Positions 39,901-54,900 of a stretch of 64,000 nucleotides of DNA are shown here, one piece after another. Below the pieces are notes generated by a model that made no database searches, was not told where the DNA came from, and saw only the letters and a list, made by a program, of their open reading frames with translations. A program made the translations under genes and the position numbers. The stretch covers positions 27,331,385 to 27,395,384 of the forward strand of contig NC_088295.1 in assembly GCF_032854445.1 (NCBI RefSeq), in the 5' to 3' direction. This stretch comes from Liolophura sinensis (Eukaryota; Mollusca; Polyplacophora; Chitonida; Chitonidae). The stretch's first letter is position 1. Each line of letters opens with the position of its first letter.

Positions 39901-42900
39901 GTGCCATACCAGAGAGAGATCTCTGTTGACACTCGCCCGGGAACTAATGTCTTCACTGTGTCAGCCTCAGACAGGGATGGGGTAAGGGAAGACCATGTTG
40001 TGTTTTTACATTTATCCATTTGACAAGAGGAATGCTAATTTATACTGATACATACTATAACTTACTATGTATGTTGTATTCTATAAAAAGTATGCAGTAA
40101 GAAATTGCCAGCAGGAAGTCTCCTGAGTTTTGGTAGTTTATACTTTAATTATCTTTCACAGTTATGCACATAAATGTACATGTATGAGCTTTATTCAGAT
40201 TTACTGTAATATGAACTCAAATCTATGCATATATTTGGCATGAAAAGCTGTGCGTGCAGCCTATTGTTTTCTAGAAAAGGTAATTCCCTATTAAATATTG
40301 GTGCATCTTGAATATAATGTTGTTTTAGTTGGAAGAGATTGGAAGATTTTGAGGACTTGGATAGTAAGGTTCCAGGTTTTATCTGAATGTTCTCAATTAA
40401 ATGTACAATGTGTTGTACATTTTACAGGACAGAATAATCTATGGATTAATACCCTCGGGTGATCAGAGGTTCTTCATCAACACTCTGACTGGTCAAATCT
40501 TCACTGTGGGAACCCTGAATCAGAACGTAACCAGTTACCAGGTATTTTAGTTTACTTATATTTAAACCTGTTGTAATTCTATTGATCCATTTGCACTGCA
40601 TGTACTCATGCTACCAGTTTACGTGCTTAATATATATATAGTTTTTTTTAGCTTTTCATTTTATTATGTTTCACAAAAAATTTTCAGGATGTTTTTAGCA
40701 ATACATCCGTATTCCTTTGAAAAAAACACTGTGAAAAGGTTATTGTCTTGGCTTTGTGGCTAGAGTAATCACCTTGTGCGAGTCTAAAAATATACTACAG
40801 GTTGCTTTTGCATTGTACTGTAGAGATGCATGGTAATATTCTGGTACCATGTTAAGGGTTGTTACAAAATGTGTTGCTCTTCAAGAAATCATCTCTCATG
40901 TGTTCCCCTTCAGCTGAATGTAACAGCTACAGATCAGGGGAATCCCCCGAATGTTGCCTGGACAGTTGTGACCTTGACTCTTGGTAAGAGTAGTTTCCTA
41001 CCCCAGTGGGTGAACGTACCTGGCTCTGTGAACATCAGTGAATCACAACGTCCCAATACAGTTGTCTACACCTTATCAGCCACAGACAGGGACCTGCAGG
41101 TAAACAGTTTAATCAAGCTGCTCTTGTAAAAACATTTCCAGGATGACTGGGCTTTTTGTTTGGGTGTGTGAGTCAGAAGCAATCTGTGAAAATCACTATT
41201 TGAGTAAAGGAGGTGTATTTGGCAAATGCATATATGTAGTTTGTCTGAGAGAGCTGTGGAGAATCTAATGAAACATAACCTAGTAATGTACATAATGTAT
41301 TGTACATTTTCCAAGCCATAAGTATTGTTTTCGGTCTTATAAACTGTGATCTGTGTTAATGTGTATGTGAAAATTGTGAATTTCAGGGTCAGATGCGATA
41401 CGGAATGCGTGGAGATTCTAACACAATCTCTTACTTCAGCATCAACCCTGGCAATGGTCAGATTAGATTGGTTGTTCCCCTTACGTCTGATTCTACAGAT
41501 ACACCTTACTATAATGTAAGTATATGTTATTTAAATGATGAATGTCTAACGCTCTTTAAACTAATTTTTTTTAGCCGTTTTAAAAGCTGCATAGTCATTC
41601 AAAATATTCAGTTCCTAATGTTTATAATGTTTCTAATATTGTTCTTTACTCTTGTAAATAAATGCCTTATAATCACAAACACACACACAGTATTTGTATT
41701 GACAGTAAATTTTGCGTTATACTGTTTGTTGTATTTATGCAGGCGGTTGTCTTTGCGTATGACAGCAGTCGTCCTGACCAGCAGATTGAGGGTATTGTTC
41801 GCATCATGGTAGACCGCAACCCTGATCCTCCAAGTTTCGGGGTGTTTGACAGAAATATCACCATCCGCAGGTCAACCACTCCGTTGACAGTTATCACTAC
41901 AGTTGTGGCTTCAGATCCACAGGGAACAGTAAGTAAATCAACTAAGGTTTACTTTTATTTCAGTGAAATATTTGTACTGTTGAATTTGAAAATTAGATTT
42001 GACAGCTTGATGAACGTTCATGACATTGAATTTCATGATGCAGTAATTTGAAAGATTCTTTAAACCTGTTCTTTTGTCATTTTTGTGTATTGGTTGCTTT
42101 TTTATTTCAATTTCAAAAAACAATTTCTTATCAGCCATGACATTTATTATATTTCAGGATGTGTTTTACTCCATCTTGACACCGTCACCATATCTCTTTA
42201 TCAACCCAAGGTCAGGGGAGATAATTCTGCAACAAGCTTTGACAGATGAATCTATCACCAGGTTTAATGTAAGCATTTTCTTCCCAGTCAGTCAAATGGG
42301 CTACAGGGTCATGCATTAGCCGGTGCTTGTGTTCAGTTGATCTAGTTGTCTGACAAAGAAGCTTGATATTGTGGTATCCTGATCACAATTCACCTTTGGG
42401 GAAATGGAAAGTTTTCTACTGTTTATTACCAAGTATAATTCAGCACTCATAAAGTTAATTACCAATTTCTCAAACTTTTGTTTAGTAATACATGTATTTT
42501 GAAAGTATGCTGCTATTAAAATTTATTGTTTTGGTAATGTCTAACAAAAACTGCATATAGGGCTTATTCTGTTGACAGTTGAACGTGCAGGCGTGTGATA
42601 ATGGTGTGCCATTCCTCTGTGCTGTGGCTCAGGTCATAATCAACATTGATGATGCTAATAAGACCCCATTCTTTGAAATATCGTCCTACACTCATCGTAT
42701 TCCCGACACCCAGCCCCTGGGGCGCCTTGGGCTCCGTCTGTCTGCCGTGGACAGGGATTTGCAGGTGTGTGCCTTTCAAAGTGTGATATTGATTTTGGTT
42801 AACAAGTTCAGAATTAATGGAATGTACATCAGTGAATTCTCCATTCACTACATTTTATATCAATTTGACACACTTCCCTGAATTACGTTGTGATTTCCAA

Positions 42901-45900
42901 CTTATGTATATATTTATTTCTCATGGACACTCGATGATAGCTCTTATCATTCTTCTGTGTATTGGTTTGAAAGACAAATAATTGAATCTTTAAACACATG
43001 GGTGCAATACTGCCAAAATGGTGTTAAACCACCATCATCCATTTGTTTTAACTGTCTGCCTGTTACAGGGCACAATGCGTTATGAGGTTGTGTTACCTGA
43101 CCCAGCTGCCCGCTTCTTCGGTATTGACAATAGTGGCCAGTTGTTATTACAGCAGAGTGTGCTTAATGAACAGCCCACCCAGTACCAAGTGAGTACTCTA
43201 TCCCCAAGGGAACAATCTGCAAGCTTATCCCGTGGGATTATCCACTGTTGTTTGAAACATTGACTTCATGGAATTTTTGCATTCCTCGTGCGGAAATATA
43301 TCAGTGAAGTAAATTATAACAGTTTGAAAAATCATTTGATGTATATCCGTAAATACGGATAATTGAAATAATGCAACTTGTTTCACATTAACAAATTTCA
43401 GAGTCATGTATTACATTGTACCTTTGTTTGTCGAACCAATAACTTTTGATCCTATGTTGATTAGCCTACAGGTCATGGAAATGTTCCTATTACATCATTT
43501 AAATTTGTTTTAGTTCCGAGTTGCTGCCTATGATTCTGCCTTTCCGACAATGAAGGGGTATGCTTCAGTGACAGTGTTTGTAGACCGTGGTTCCAAACCA
43601 CCTACCTTCCCTACCGACCTCTATGTCATTTACATCAATGAGACGGCCTCTACTGGAGACCTAGTGGAGACAATAACAGCTAATGGAACAGGCAGTGTAA
43701 GTATGCTTATGTGTAGTCTAAATGTGCACAAAATCAGAGTGCTTTAACACAGGCTGTGATTGAAGTACAAATGTATAGGTATTCTTCTCCATGTTTGTGG
43801 GGACTTGATGACAATAAGCGGTCAACAATGCTCATGTGGCAGTGTGGACTTTCAAATGATGAAGACCGCTTTCACCAGTATGGTGTCCATATCTGTCCAT
43901 CACGGGTGGTAAAGTTCATCAGCAATAGGCCAAAGGGCAATGGTTAACTCTGGACACTCTTTCTTCCTCCATCCAAAAAACCAACTGCTATCCGCTTGGT
44001 GAAAATTTCTTGTTTGACATAAACAAATATGTACATTTGTAAACATATATTATCAGGCGAATGTGCAGAGACCCCTCATTATCAGTATTAAAATGCACAT
44101 ACATGCAGCAGTTTAGGTCTAGGCATACATACATCTTTCCCTATGCTATTGGTTGTGAATTATCTAGTGTGTATTTGTGCTTGTGACAGGATACATTCGT
44201 GTACAGCCTGGTAGGAAGTCAGGTAGATGAGGACACGTTCTATGTGAACCCCACCACAGGGGCCCTCTTCTTGAACCGTCCCCTGACAGACGTCCTGGTC
44301 AGAGATATCAACACCTTTGTGGTAAGAGACGGTTCTTAGCATTGTCAGAATCTTCCTCATAACATTATTGTCCATTGTTTCATATTGTCCAAATGATAGC
44401 AGGACATTTTGTTTCAGCATAATTGTGTGGTGTTGTTATCTTTTTGAGGAGTGGGGGTTTTTTTAACGATTTTTTCTTCTTCTTGATCATAGAATACATT
44501 ATTGAAATGCATATGCTTTGCAGCTTGTAATTTTCTTTATTAATTTGTGATGTACAATTAATTTGTGATTACAATTGCACATGTACAGTAATGTCATTGG
44601 ACAGGAACAAGTGTAATATTTCATTAAAAGCAAAATAAAATTGATGTTCATATCATCACTTTTGTATTTCAGTTTGCTGTAAGGGTTACCGAATCAGCCT
44701 CTGGTAAGTCTGGAGTTGCCACGGTAATTGTGAATGTGATCAGAGACCGAAGTCCACCGGTGTTCCCAAGAGACCGCTATGATGTCACCATCAATGAAAC
44801 CAAGCCAGTGAATGAAGGTGTTGTAACTCTGGTGGCAACTGATCCCGATCTCAAGGTATTGGGCTATTTTCATCTTTTTTTCTGCTGTAAATGCAAATAT
44901 AGTGTTGGTTTGTCCGAAGATTGTTATAGAGAAACCATGAATTGCCTTTAAATGTGATCTCCTTCTGGAAAGATACATATTAAAGGTTTCATTGTATGAA
45001 AACTCTAAATTATTTTGATTTCAAATACACACTATGATAATGATGATTATATTAACGTTATAGCCCTCATTGAGTAGTAGTTATGATTTGTGTATATGTA
45101 TGTCATTGTTGATCTAATGAAACCTGTGCCTGATGACTAAAATCCTGCCATATTGGTTTCAGGGAAGAATCATATATGAGGCCACAAACGTGTACCCAGC
45201 TCCAGAGTTCTTTGGGGTGCGACCCAGTGGTCAGGTTTATGTCAGGAGAAGCTTAACAGAGGACAGCCTGCAACTTAGGATATACGAGGTAATTGATAGA
45301 GGCTTTCAGTAGCTGACAGTCCCCCTGAGGTTGTCTCTAGAGGTTGCATTTATTGTGAAATGTGTCTGAGTGCAAAAACATCTGAAGGTATTGAAATTGA
45401 AGATATTTGGATAGTGAAACTGTCACGAGTCCTGGCTACAAGAGCTATGATATAGGTGGGAAATTTTGACTGGTGAATTGTAACATGGTTCAGAGGACTT
45501 GGTTATTGATTCAAAATGAGTGTCTGTATGATACATCAGTGTTGTTTTGGGGGTGGGGGGGTTGTCCATATTTGTTTTTTATTCTTGGTTGTAATTGTCA
45601 CTGTGGTTGATACTTGCAGCTGGTTGTGGAAGCATATGATTCCCGCTACCCTCTGAATCGAACCCAGGCCACTGTCTTCATCACTGTTAGGCGTGGCGCC
45701 CGTGGGGTGAGCTTCCAGCCCTCAGCCACGTATGAAGCCCGTATCAGCTCCTGTGATCCCTCAACTGGCTCCATCATTCAGACTGTCAGAGCTACCGCAG
45801 AAGACGGAAGTAGTGTAAGACTCTTGCCCAATATAACTCTTCTAAGGCCTACAACTTGCACATATGCACATATTTGTAGTACTAAACTTTACTATGTAAA

Positions 45901-48900
45901 CCCATTTTCATGATCAACAAAATATTAACTGTTATATATTTTCTCTCATTGCAAATATGTTCATCTTTGTTCGTGCCTGTACTGGTCTGCATGTTTGCTC
46001 GGTGTGCCAGAGTGTCTATTGTTTGTTTGATATTGCAGGCTGGAATGCGTTACAGCTTTGTGAATTCTTCTCTGGCAATCAGACAAATGTTTACCATCAA
46101 TCCCACAACTGGTGTCATCACAAACTTACGGCCTCTGAATCAAGCAGCTGCTGACTTCTACACAGTATGTACGCTCATTCTAAAGACGATCTTTGTGGTG
46201 GTAATGTTGTTTCTTGTGAATGTTGAGTAATATATATATAGGCATATGTAGGCTGTCAGATATTTAAATAGCAGTTAAAAAAAAAAAGTTGTGTGGTAAT
46301 TGTTTTGATTATTATCAAAAGAGATATATGCCTGTGGCTGTAGTACAAATGTCCTTCAATCTGATGATAATTTTGAACATTCGCATTCAAGTTAAACTTT
46401 AGAAAAAGATAATACATGTAACACATCATTATAATTTCTGACTGTGGTTTCTGTTTTAGCTCATTGTGCGTGCAACTGACCCCTTAGGAAGGACAGCCCT
46501 GGGTATAGTGAACGTGATCCTGAATTGCCGGTCTGAACCACCCGTCTTCCCAGGAGGCAGTGTGACAATCATTGTCAACGTGACAGATCCTGTGCGTACA
46601 AGGATACACAACGTCACTGCTGTTGATCCAGATTCTCCACCAGTACGTCCCTTTCTGGCTTTAGTATCCAAATCACTACTGTGGTATTCCTCATTCTCTC
46701 CCCACTACCACATGTACATGTGCATGTACCTAACCTAAATTTTTAATCTGTAAAAATTGTCTCAAAAAATGCATTTTTAAGAGCAACTGAAGGTCATCAT
46801 ATAGCACTTTTGGTGCTGAAACTTAAATGTTTCTATTAGGGTATCAGCATACCTTCCAAACAAACCTCATAACATTCTTCTCTTAAAGATCAGTAGAACT
46901 CTCAGAATCGTTCGAAAGGCGTTACTTAGTCATGGATGAAACTTTAGGTCAGATATGGTATATCTCAATTAATGAGCGGCAGTGTTTCACTAAAATACAT
47001 TTGTTACTCACAACAATCTTCATTCAAGTAGGTCTGTGTTGTAATTGATTGCTTCGCTGTTTTCTCAGAAATTTCCTCTGCAAAGTTTTATAGTTTTTAT
47101 GTGTTTATGCTTTTGAGGTTTTGACATCAGCTTTACCAATCTCTTCATATCTGACCTTCTCTTTTCAGGGAGAGCTTCGTTATGAGATTGTAGGTGTAGA
47201 CCCCTCACCTGAGTTCTTTGAAATTGACTCCAGAACAGGTGTGATTTACCTGAAGAAACAGCTATCTACTGACCCTCGACAGCTCCAAGTCTATGTGGTA
47301 AGATACACGAATTAGGTGATACTTTTCAGTTAATTGTTTCCAGATGTAAATATAAATAATAACAAATGAGAAAAATTATTGAAAATGTTTTTTTCATGTC
47401 CATTGCCATGTTGTTATTTACTCTGCTGTTTGTTTCATTCCTGAGGCAAAGTAAAGGTTAATGTTGGGTTGTTTAGTTAAAGGATTCTCCCGACATGATA
47501 CAGCAGTGTCAGAGCTACAATATAATATTGTGAAATGTTGTTCTTATTAGTTTGCTGCCGTGTATTTTTATGTCAGATTATTTTTATAACAAAAGTCAGG
47601 CAACACCATTTGGGTTGACCTTTAATCTATCTTGAATTCAATGACTCACTTTTACTATTTCCAAGCACTTCCTTTTAGAGATGAGTGACTGTATGCAATC
47701 TTGTAGATGTGGCTGCAAGGATTCTTAGTTTTTTCTGCCTTGTTTTCAGATCCGTATTGAAGCATACAGTGTGTCCGATCCTAATACCCGATCCTCATAT
47801 GATCTGATTGTGAGGGTGGACCGTAACCCTAACTCACCTGAGCTGAGCGCTAACCAGTATGAGGCCACAGTCCGGGAGAACTTCCCGCTGGGAGGATCTG
47901 TCCTCGCCATCAGTGCCTCAGACAGAGATGGAGTATGTCCATGTGTCATTGTTTAAATAGTGAAACTTTATACTTTATACTGTATTGAACATGTATGTGT
48001 TTTATTATTCCGTCAAAAGCAGTGAAAAAATGTTGAGATTGGATCACAGGATATTCATATTTAGAGTGTTAATAAATTCCGTCGGCTCAATACAGAATTG
48101 GTGCAGGCTGCATTTATATCATATTTGGTAAGACAAATTATACAATTGCAAATATTATTATATCCAGTAGCAGTCAAACAAATAATTTTAATGTCCATTA
48201 AATCACCTTCAGTGTACATGTGTGATTGTTATTGTTTTGATCCCTTTTTGCTCCGCAGGATGTCATTTGGTATGAGATCTACACAGCTAACAACAATCCA
48301 CAGGGTCTTGCAGCTATACCGTTCTTCTACCTGAACCCAGGCACAGGAGTAATCACTGTCCGCAGAGACCTCAGGGAGGCCCCTAATAACCTGTACACAG
48401 TAAGGCCAGATTAGAATACCTGACTCTAGTTATGCTGTCATTACAGTGTACATTTTCTACTTACTTCTTATACACTGGCATCAAATATAGTTTGACAAAA
48501 CATGTGTGACGTGTCTTTACAGTTCAGTGGTAGGCTAGCACTAGGATACTTTGCAATAAGCTGATAATGTACAGAGACACAGGGATATCTCTGGAGCGCA
48601 TGGCTTATGCTGTTGTAGCGATGATTAAAAAGAATTATTTACTGACCTGTTCATTTAGTATGCAAATATATTACAGGAGCCGTTAACGAGGTTTTCTCTC
48701 TGACAAAGTTGAAAACGAAAATTGCATAGAACAAAAGCAAAAAAAATTCTATGTTAAAGAGACCTTTCATAAAACATCCCCCCGAAAATTATTTATTTTT
48801 ATACTGATTGATTTATTTTCCTCAAATCAAGTGTCCCAATTGAAGTGGTGATTGAAGTGTCAATTCATAATGAATTCTTACCCTAATTACTCAGTTAGCA

Positions 48901-51900
48901 GGTTATTTAATACTGAGAGAAAGCAGTATAAAAATTGCTTCGTACATTTATATTTTTGTTGAGTATATATAAGGCTCAGCATTACATGGGTATGCTATAT
49001 CTTAGCCATGTCTTGATTACATTAGATTTGATATAAAGCATTTTACTCTGTCTATTACTCTTCTTGTCCATCCTACAAGTGTATGATTTGCCTTCCTCCC
49101 AGTTCACGGTGGTGGCACGTGACCAGGGACTTCCCCCCAACGAGGACACAGCTGTTGTGAGGATTACCGTGGAACGAGCCAGCAGGGTGACCATACTGAA
49201 CCCCAGCACCCAGATCAGTATCAATGAGACCGAGCCTGTCAACCAGCGCCCCATCCACACTGTCAGGGCTACCATTCAGGGAGTTTCCGTAAGTGGACTC
49301 AGAACATTTATCGAATGGAGTTTTTCAAGCCAGCCTCAGGGTTAAGCAGAATTCAGATTATCGTGATTTGGAATTAAATTTTTACCAGCAAGAAAGATTC
49401 AAGCCTGAAGGTTTGCCAGGTACCTGATGAGGGGCAGTGCGTTTACTCCTCTACCCTGGACTTGTTCAATATCCTGTTCATGAAAACTTCTTGAATACAG
49501 TGTTCAGCACCAGTCAATTAAAGTAAGTAAATTTATGAGCAAGAAGAAGTAAGTAGGGAGAGTATTGCTTCTAAGTTTAGTGATGCTTTTGTGTGGCAGA
49601 AGTTAAGACTGACAACATTCAGAAAAGTAGACAAACAAGGCTTTCTGTCTTACATAGATGTCATTTCAACTTTGTTCTTACATAGATGTACATGTCTGCT
49701 TGTTTCTCCCCAGGGTAACCCAGTGTATGAGGCCACAGGAGTGGGAGCTGCCCAGCTCTTCTTCAGGGTAGACAGAACTACAGGCCAGGTGTACGTGTTG
49801 AGAGACCTCAAGACGGACACACTCACCAGATATGAGGTAGGTTTGAACCAGCAAACTAATGCTTTTACATTGGTTTACAGCTTAATTGTTTTGTGAATAG
49901 AATTCAAGACGGACTCGCGCACCAGTTCTAGGATAGATTTGAAAGATTATTTTGTGAACAAACCTGAAGATGAACACAAGATATGAGATAGGTTTGAACC
50001 AGCAAAGTGTTGCTTTTATAGTGGGTTACAGCTTAATTGTTTTGTGAATAGAATTCAAGACGGACTTGCGGACCATTTCTAGGATAGATTTGAACGAACA
50101 TGCTGATGTTTTCTACAGCCGTTTAACAGCTTAATTGTTTTCTGAAGAGGACTGAAGACGGCCACACTCACCAGATGTAAGGTGATTGAATCAGCAAATT
50201 GATGCTTTTAGGACCATGTTCACAGCTTTTATTATTTTGTAAATTGACCTCAAGAAGGACGTGCTTACCAGATAGGAGGCAGGTTTGAGCCAGTGACCTC
50301 TAGATGCTCTCTTTTGATTGTCCCATGCAGAATTTAGTCTGCTGTGTTATTCTGTCACTATCAGTACTGTGCTGCACCAAGAACTCTTCAACTGAATAAA
50401 TAAACACATGAGGGCCAAGTCGAATATTAATATAAACTTAGGCGGTGCTGAAGTTTGAAGTTTTTATTTTGCAGCTTCAAGTAAAGGCCTACCACACCTT
50501 GTTCCCAGAAGCTGCAGGTACAGCCACAGTGCTCATTACAGTGGTGCGTAATCCCAGCGAGCCGCAGTTCAAGGACAATATTCGGGGCCTATGAAAGGAC
50601 AATTGATGACACCTACCCACCTGGAAATGTGGTTGTGCCTGTACGGGCATCTGACCCAGATGGGGTAAGATTACACACATTGATAGGGATTGAGTTAAGC
50701 TTTTTTTTAATGACAGTTTGTGGATGGTATAATCAAATATTTTCTTCTCGCAGATTTGTATTTTCACGTTAATATGTTGATATTAATGTGAAAAGCCTTC
50801 TCATTTTCTCTGCTTAGTTTACTCCTGACCAACTCTTAACTATATATTTTGAGATACTGTTATAGACTCATAGTTTTATTTGGGTTCATTCCTAATAATG
50901 AAGAAGTAAGCATTTAAAATTTATGTGGGGATGCCTTTATGTGGGGATGCCTTTACTGCTTCACTGTTAACTTAATGCTTTGTTAGTTTAATAATTTTTT
51001 TCATAGAAGTAATTTGAAGTACAGGGAAAATGTAAATATCATATACAATGTCATTACAGAAATTTTTCTCCTTTGGGTGCTTTAGTCTCTGAAGATCAGA
51101 TATGTACTTAGCTGTTCCCCAAATTTTGCATCATTAGGACATTGTCCAGTTCTCCCTGGAAGGCCCTGCTGTTGCTCTGGAGTACTTCTTCATCGTGCCC
51201 CGGTCTGGTGACATCATCCTGCAGAAATCCCTCAGAGGTACAAGTCTGCGCAGAATTCAGGTAGGTACAAGTATTTCTTTTTCATAAATGCAATATATTG
51301 CTCAGGAAAAATTTGAGGATTCCACCCGCCATAATGCTGACCGCCGTCGTATTAGTGAAATATTCTTGAGTACGGCATAAAACACCAATCAAATAAATAA
51401 ATAAAAAAAAATTTTAGGCTCAAGAAAGAGACCAGTAGTATAATTGCATCTTGCTTCTGTTAGATTGGCTATTGTTAGCTTAGTTTTCTTTTTTTGTATG
51501 AAGGTATGGATTCTCAAAGGTAAAGATTTAAAATGATACCTCTTTTTATGAACCAATGAAATTGTCTCATTGAATCTTGTTGCTGTTGAATTAGCCACAC
51601 TTATCTAGGAACAAGTCACTTGTATAACAGACTGGGCTTTCAGTGACTTGGGTAATGCTTTTGTCTCCCTGGCATGAAGTTCTTGTGTTTTTGCATTCTG
51701 CAGATGACAGCTGTAGCCTCTGACCTTCGACCTAACCCAAGGAGTGCCCGTGCTAGTGTCATCATCAACATCCGCCCTGTGGGAGATGGTCCAAGGTTCC
51801 AGAATTTGCCTTATGAAGTGTCTGTTAATGAGGAGGAAACCATAAACAAAGCTGTGTTCAATGTCAGGGCTGTTGACAATCTGCCAACTGTAAGTCCTTC

Positions 51901-54900
51901 TTTGACTTGATTATGGATTAACACCACATCAGCAGTATTTTAGCCATATGGTGACTTTTACTCGATAGGGAATCAAGTAAATTGAATTAGAATCTGAAAT
52001 AACCAACAAATACACTGTCTGATGCATTTCTACATGATAATGTTGGAATGCTGGTTATTGATGTATTGTATACAGTTCACTCAATGGGGGTATTGGAAGT
52101 ATCGTATTAATTGTGGGGTTGAGTGCTATGAACTGACACACTGAAGGTTACTTGCTTAACCAGGAATCACGAGTTCAGCACCAGTTTCTGCATGATTGAT
52201 TATGGCTGTATGTCAGGTGAAGTAGCATCCTGAAGCACTACTCATTTTCAGTCAGGTATAAACCTAATCTGTAAAACACAAATATTCTTATGCACCACGT
52301 ACACTAATGAGGCAATGAAATAAGTAAACAAGAGTTTTCTGTGCTGTGTTTTCAGGGTCAGATTGTGTATGAAGTAGTGGATGATCTGCCTGTGTCTCGG
52401 TTGTTTGCTGTGAACAGATCTTCAGGCATAATCACTGTCATCAGTGATCTCCGGGTGGATGATAGTCCATCATACAGAGTAAGCTCCCTTTACATGATGT
52501 GTACAAATTCCCTTAAATAGAGTATTTAATTCAGAATATTTACAGATTTTCATGCTGATGTAGTTCAATATTGATACATTATTATTATTATTGTAGCATA
52601 GCTGTAAGGTACATTTAGAAAATGGTAAAAACAATATGGGTAGAATGTCCATTCTTCAGGTTTTTATACTTTGAACTGTTGCATTTGACAAAGTTTTCCT
52701 TTATCCTTTGACTAGATGAGAGTCAAGGCCTATAACTCTGAGCGTCCCACCGCAGTCGCTACAGCCACTGTCTCTATTACAATGCTGCGTAATGCTGAGG
52801 CTCCAAGCTCCAAGCTTCACAGAAGACTCGTACCGGATTCAGATTTACGATAATCATCGTCTGGGAACAGCAGTGACATCTGTGTCAGCCACAGACCCAG
52901 ATGGGGTGAGTCTTAACTGTCATTTGTAAGCTGGAATTAGTTCAAGGTATTAGTCATATTGACAAAGGTGCGTTATTCTGAGTGATCAAACATGCTTCGC
53001 AAATATGCTTTTTTTCTTGGCGTAACTTAATTCACTGCTGTTAAAGAATCTATCAATTCATCTCAAATGAAGGAGAAAACTTTTTGAGGGGGCTACCTTT
53101 TCTTGGCATATCAGTGTTCTATACTTTTGTACATACTGTTTCATATATGTTATAATGACATTGTGGAATTGTTAATTAAACATTAATTATTTATTTGTAA
53201 TAATGATGGTATTCACTATTATTTGACAGTGACCTGCAGTGTCATTTCAGCTTTGCTTTTGTGACTGTGAGGTTTAACTACTGACTATTTTGTCAGGAGA
53301 CAGGATTTTCGTGTTGACACTTTCTGTCTTTCTTACTCAGGTTCGTTACACCATTACTGGAAATGCCGATGCTCAGTCCACTTTCACCATCAATATCATC
53401 ACAGGGGAAATCCTACTAGTGGCTCCACTGAACAGGGCTGCCTATCAGGTATGCAATACGCTTCACTAATATGACTGAAAATCCTTACATATAAGAAAAA
53501 AATTATTATATACTGAATGGAAATTCTAAAATTCATTTCATTGATTGTTTTGAAATGTGAAAAATAAAATATACTGTTGTTCCCTTGATGTTGAAGCTTC
53601 TTGAAAAGATCTGTGTAAAGGAGGTGAAAATCATAAAAAAGATGACAAAAATATTTGCTCTTTAGTAAATACATACTCTTAATCGTAACTTCCTTCTTTT
53701 AATTCTGTCATTATTTATTTTTGTTGTACATCTGATGAATACATTTCTGTGTTGATTTGTTCATTTTAGATCAGAGTAACAGCCAATGACCTTGGCAGAC
53801 CACAAAGGTCAAATGTCACCACGGTATTTGTAACAGTATTGCCTGACCCTATACCTGTGTTTTCACAACTGAGATATCGTCGTAACATCTCAGACGACGT
53901 AAGTGTGGGATATGAGGTTGTCCGCGTATCTGCAACAGAACCAAATCTGCAGGTAAGATTGTAGCCTTTCCTACACATTTTGCACTGCATTGCTATAGCC
54001 AGGTTTTTAAGCGGGGGATGATTTCTCTGATGCTGCTGTTCGTAGAGACTTGGTGATAATAACTGACAAAATATATGTAGAAACATTCATGTCCATGTAG
54101 TTCATTGTCTTTACAGCCAGGCATGCAAGGGAAGTAACCCTGGAAATATGTTGACATTAGGACTCTCCTGTATATGGAGACATCACATGAAGGAAATTAA
54201 AGTTGAAGTCAAGAAACTCCGACAAGAAACTCCAACAAGAGTAACTGTAAAATAATAAACCTTAAAGAATGTCAATGATTTGTATTAAATATCCACAATT
54301 TTATAAATCTATGTTATGTAAGCAAATCCTCCTTTCAACTGGATAATTCCTATTGTGCTGTCATCAGTTGCTGTTGCATATTTTGTGACGTGTTTATCTT
54401 TTTTTAACAGGAAACTGTAGTGTATGAAGCTGCTGGGGTTTGGTGTTAGCCGCGTTTTTCCTTTGGGGTCAACAGAACCACAGGTGCTGTCACGGTCCCG
54501 AGGAGAGCTTAAAGAGAGACTCCTATGCTAATGACAACTATGTGGTAAGTGGATAAATAATCTCCCTACTCTGCTACTCAACTTCCTAGAGAGATGGATT
54601 GTCTATTGTCTAGTTGTCACATTTTTCTCTAATTTTATTTATTTGTTTGATTGGTGTTTTACCCAGTACTTAAGAATATTTCACTTTATACGACGGCGCT
54701 CAGCATTATGGTGGGGGAAAATCCTGGCAGAGCGTGAGAGAAACCCACAACCATCTGCAGGTTGCTGGCAGACCTTCCCATGTACGGCCAGAGAGGAAGC
54801 CAGCATGAGCTGGACTTGAACTCACAGCAACCGCATTGGTGAGGGGCTCCTGGGTCGTTACACTGCGGTAGTGCGCTAATCAACTGAGTCATGGAGGCCC

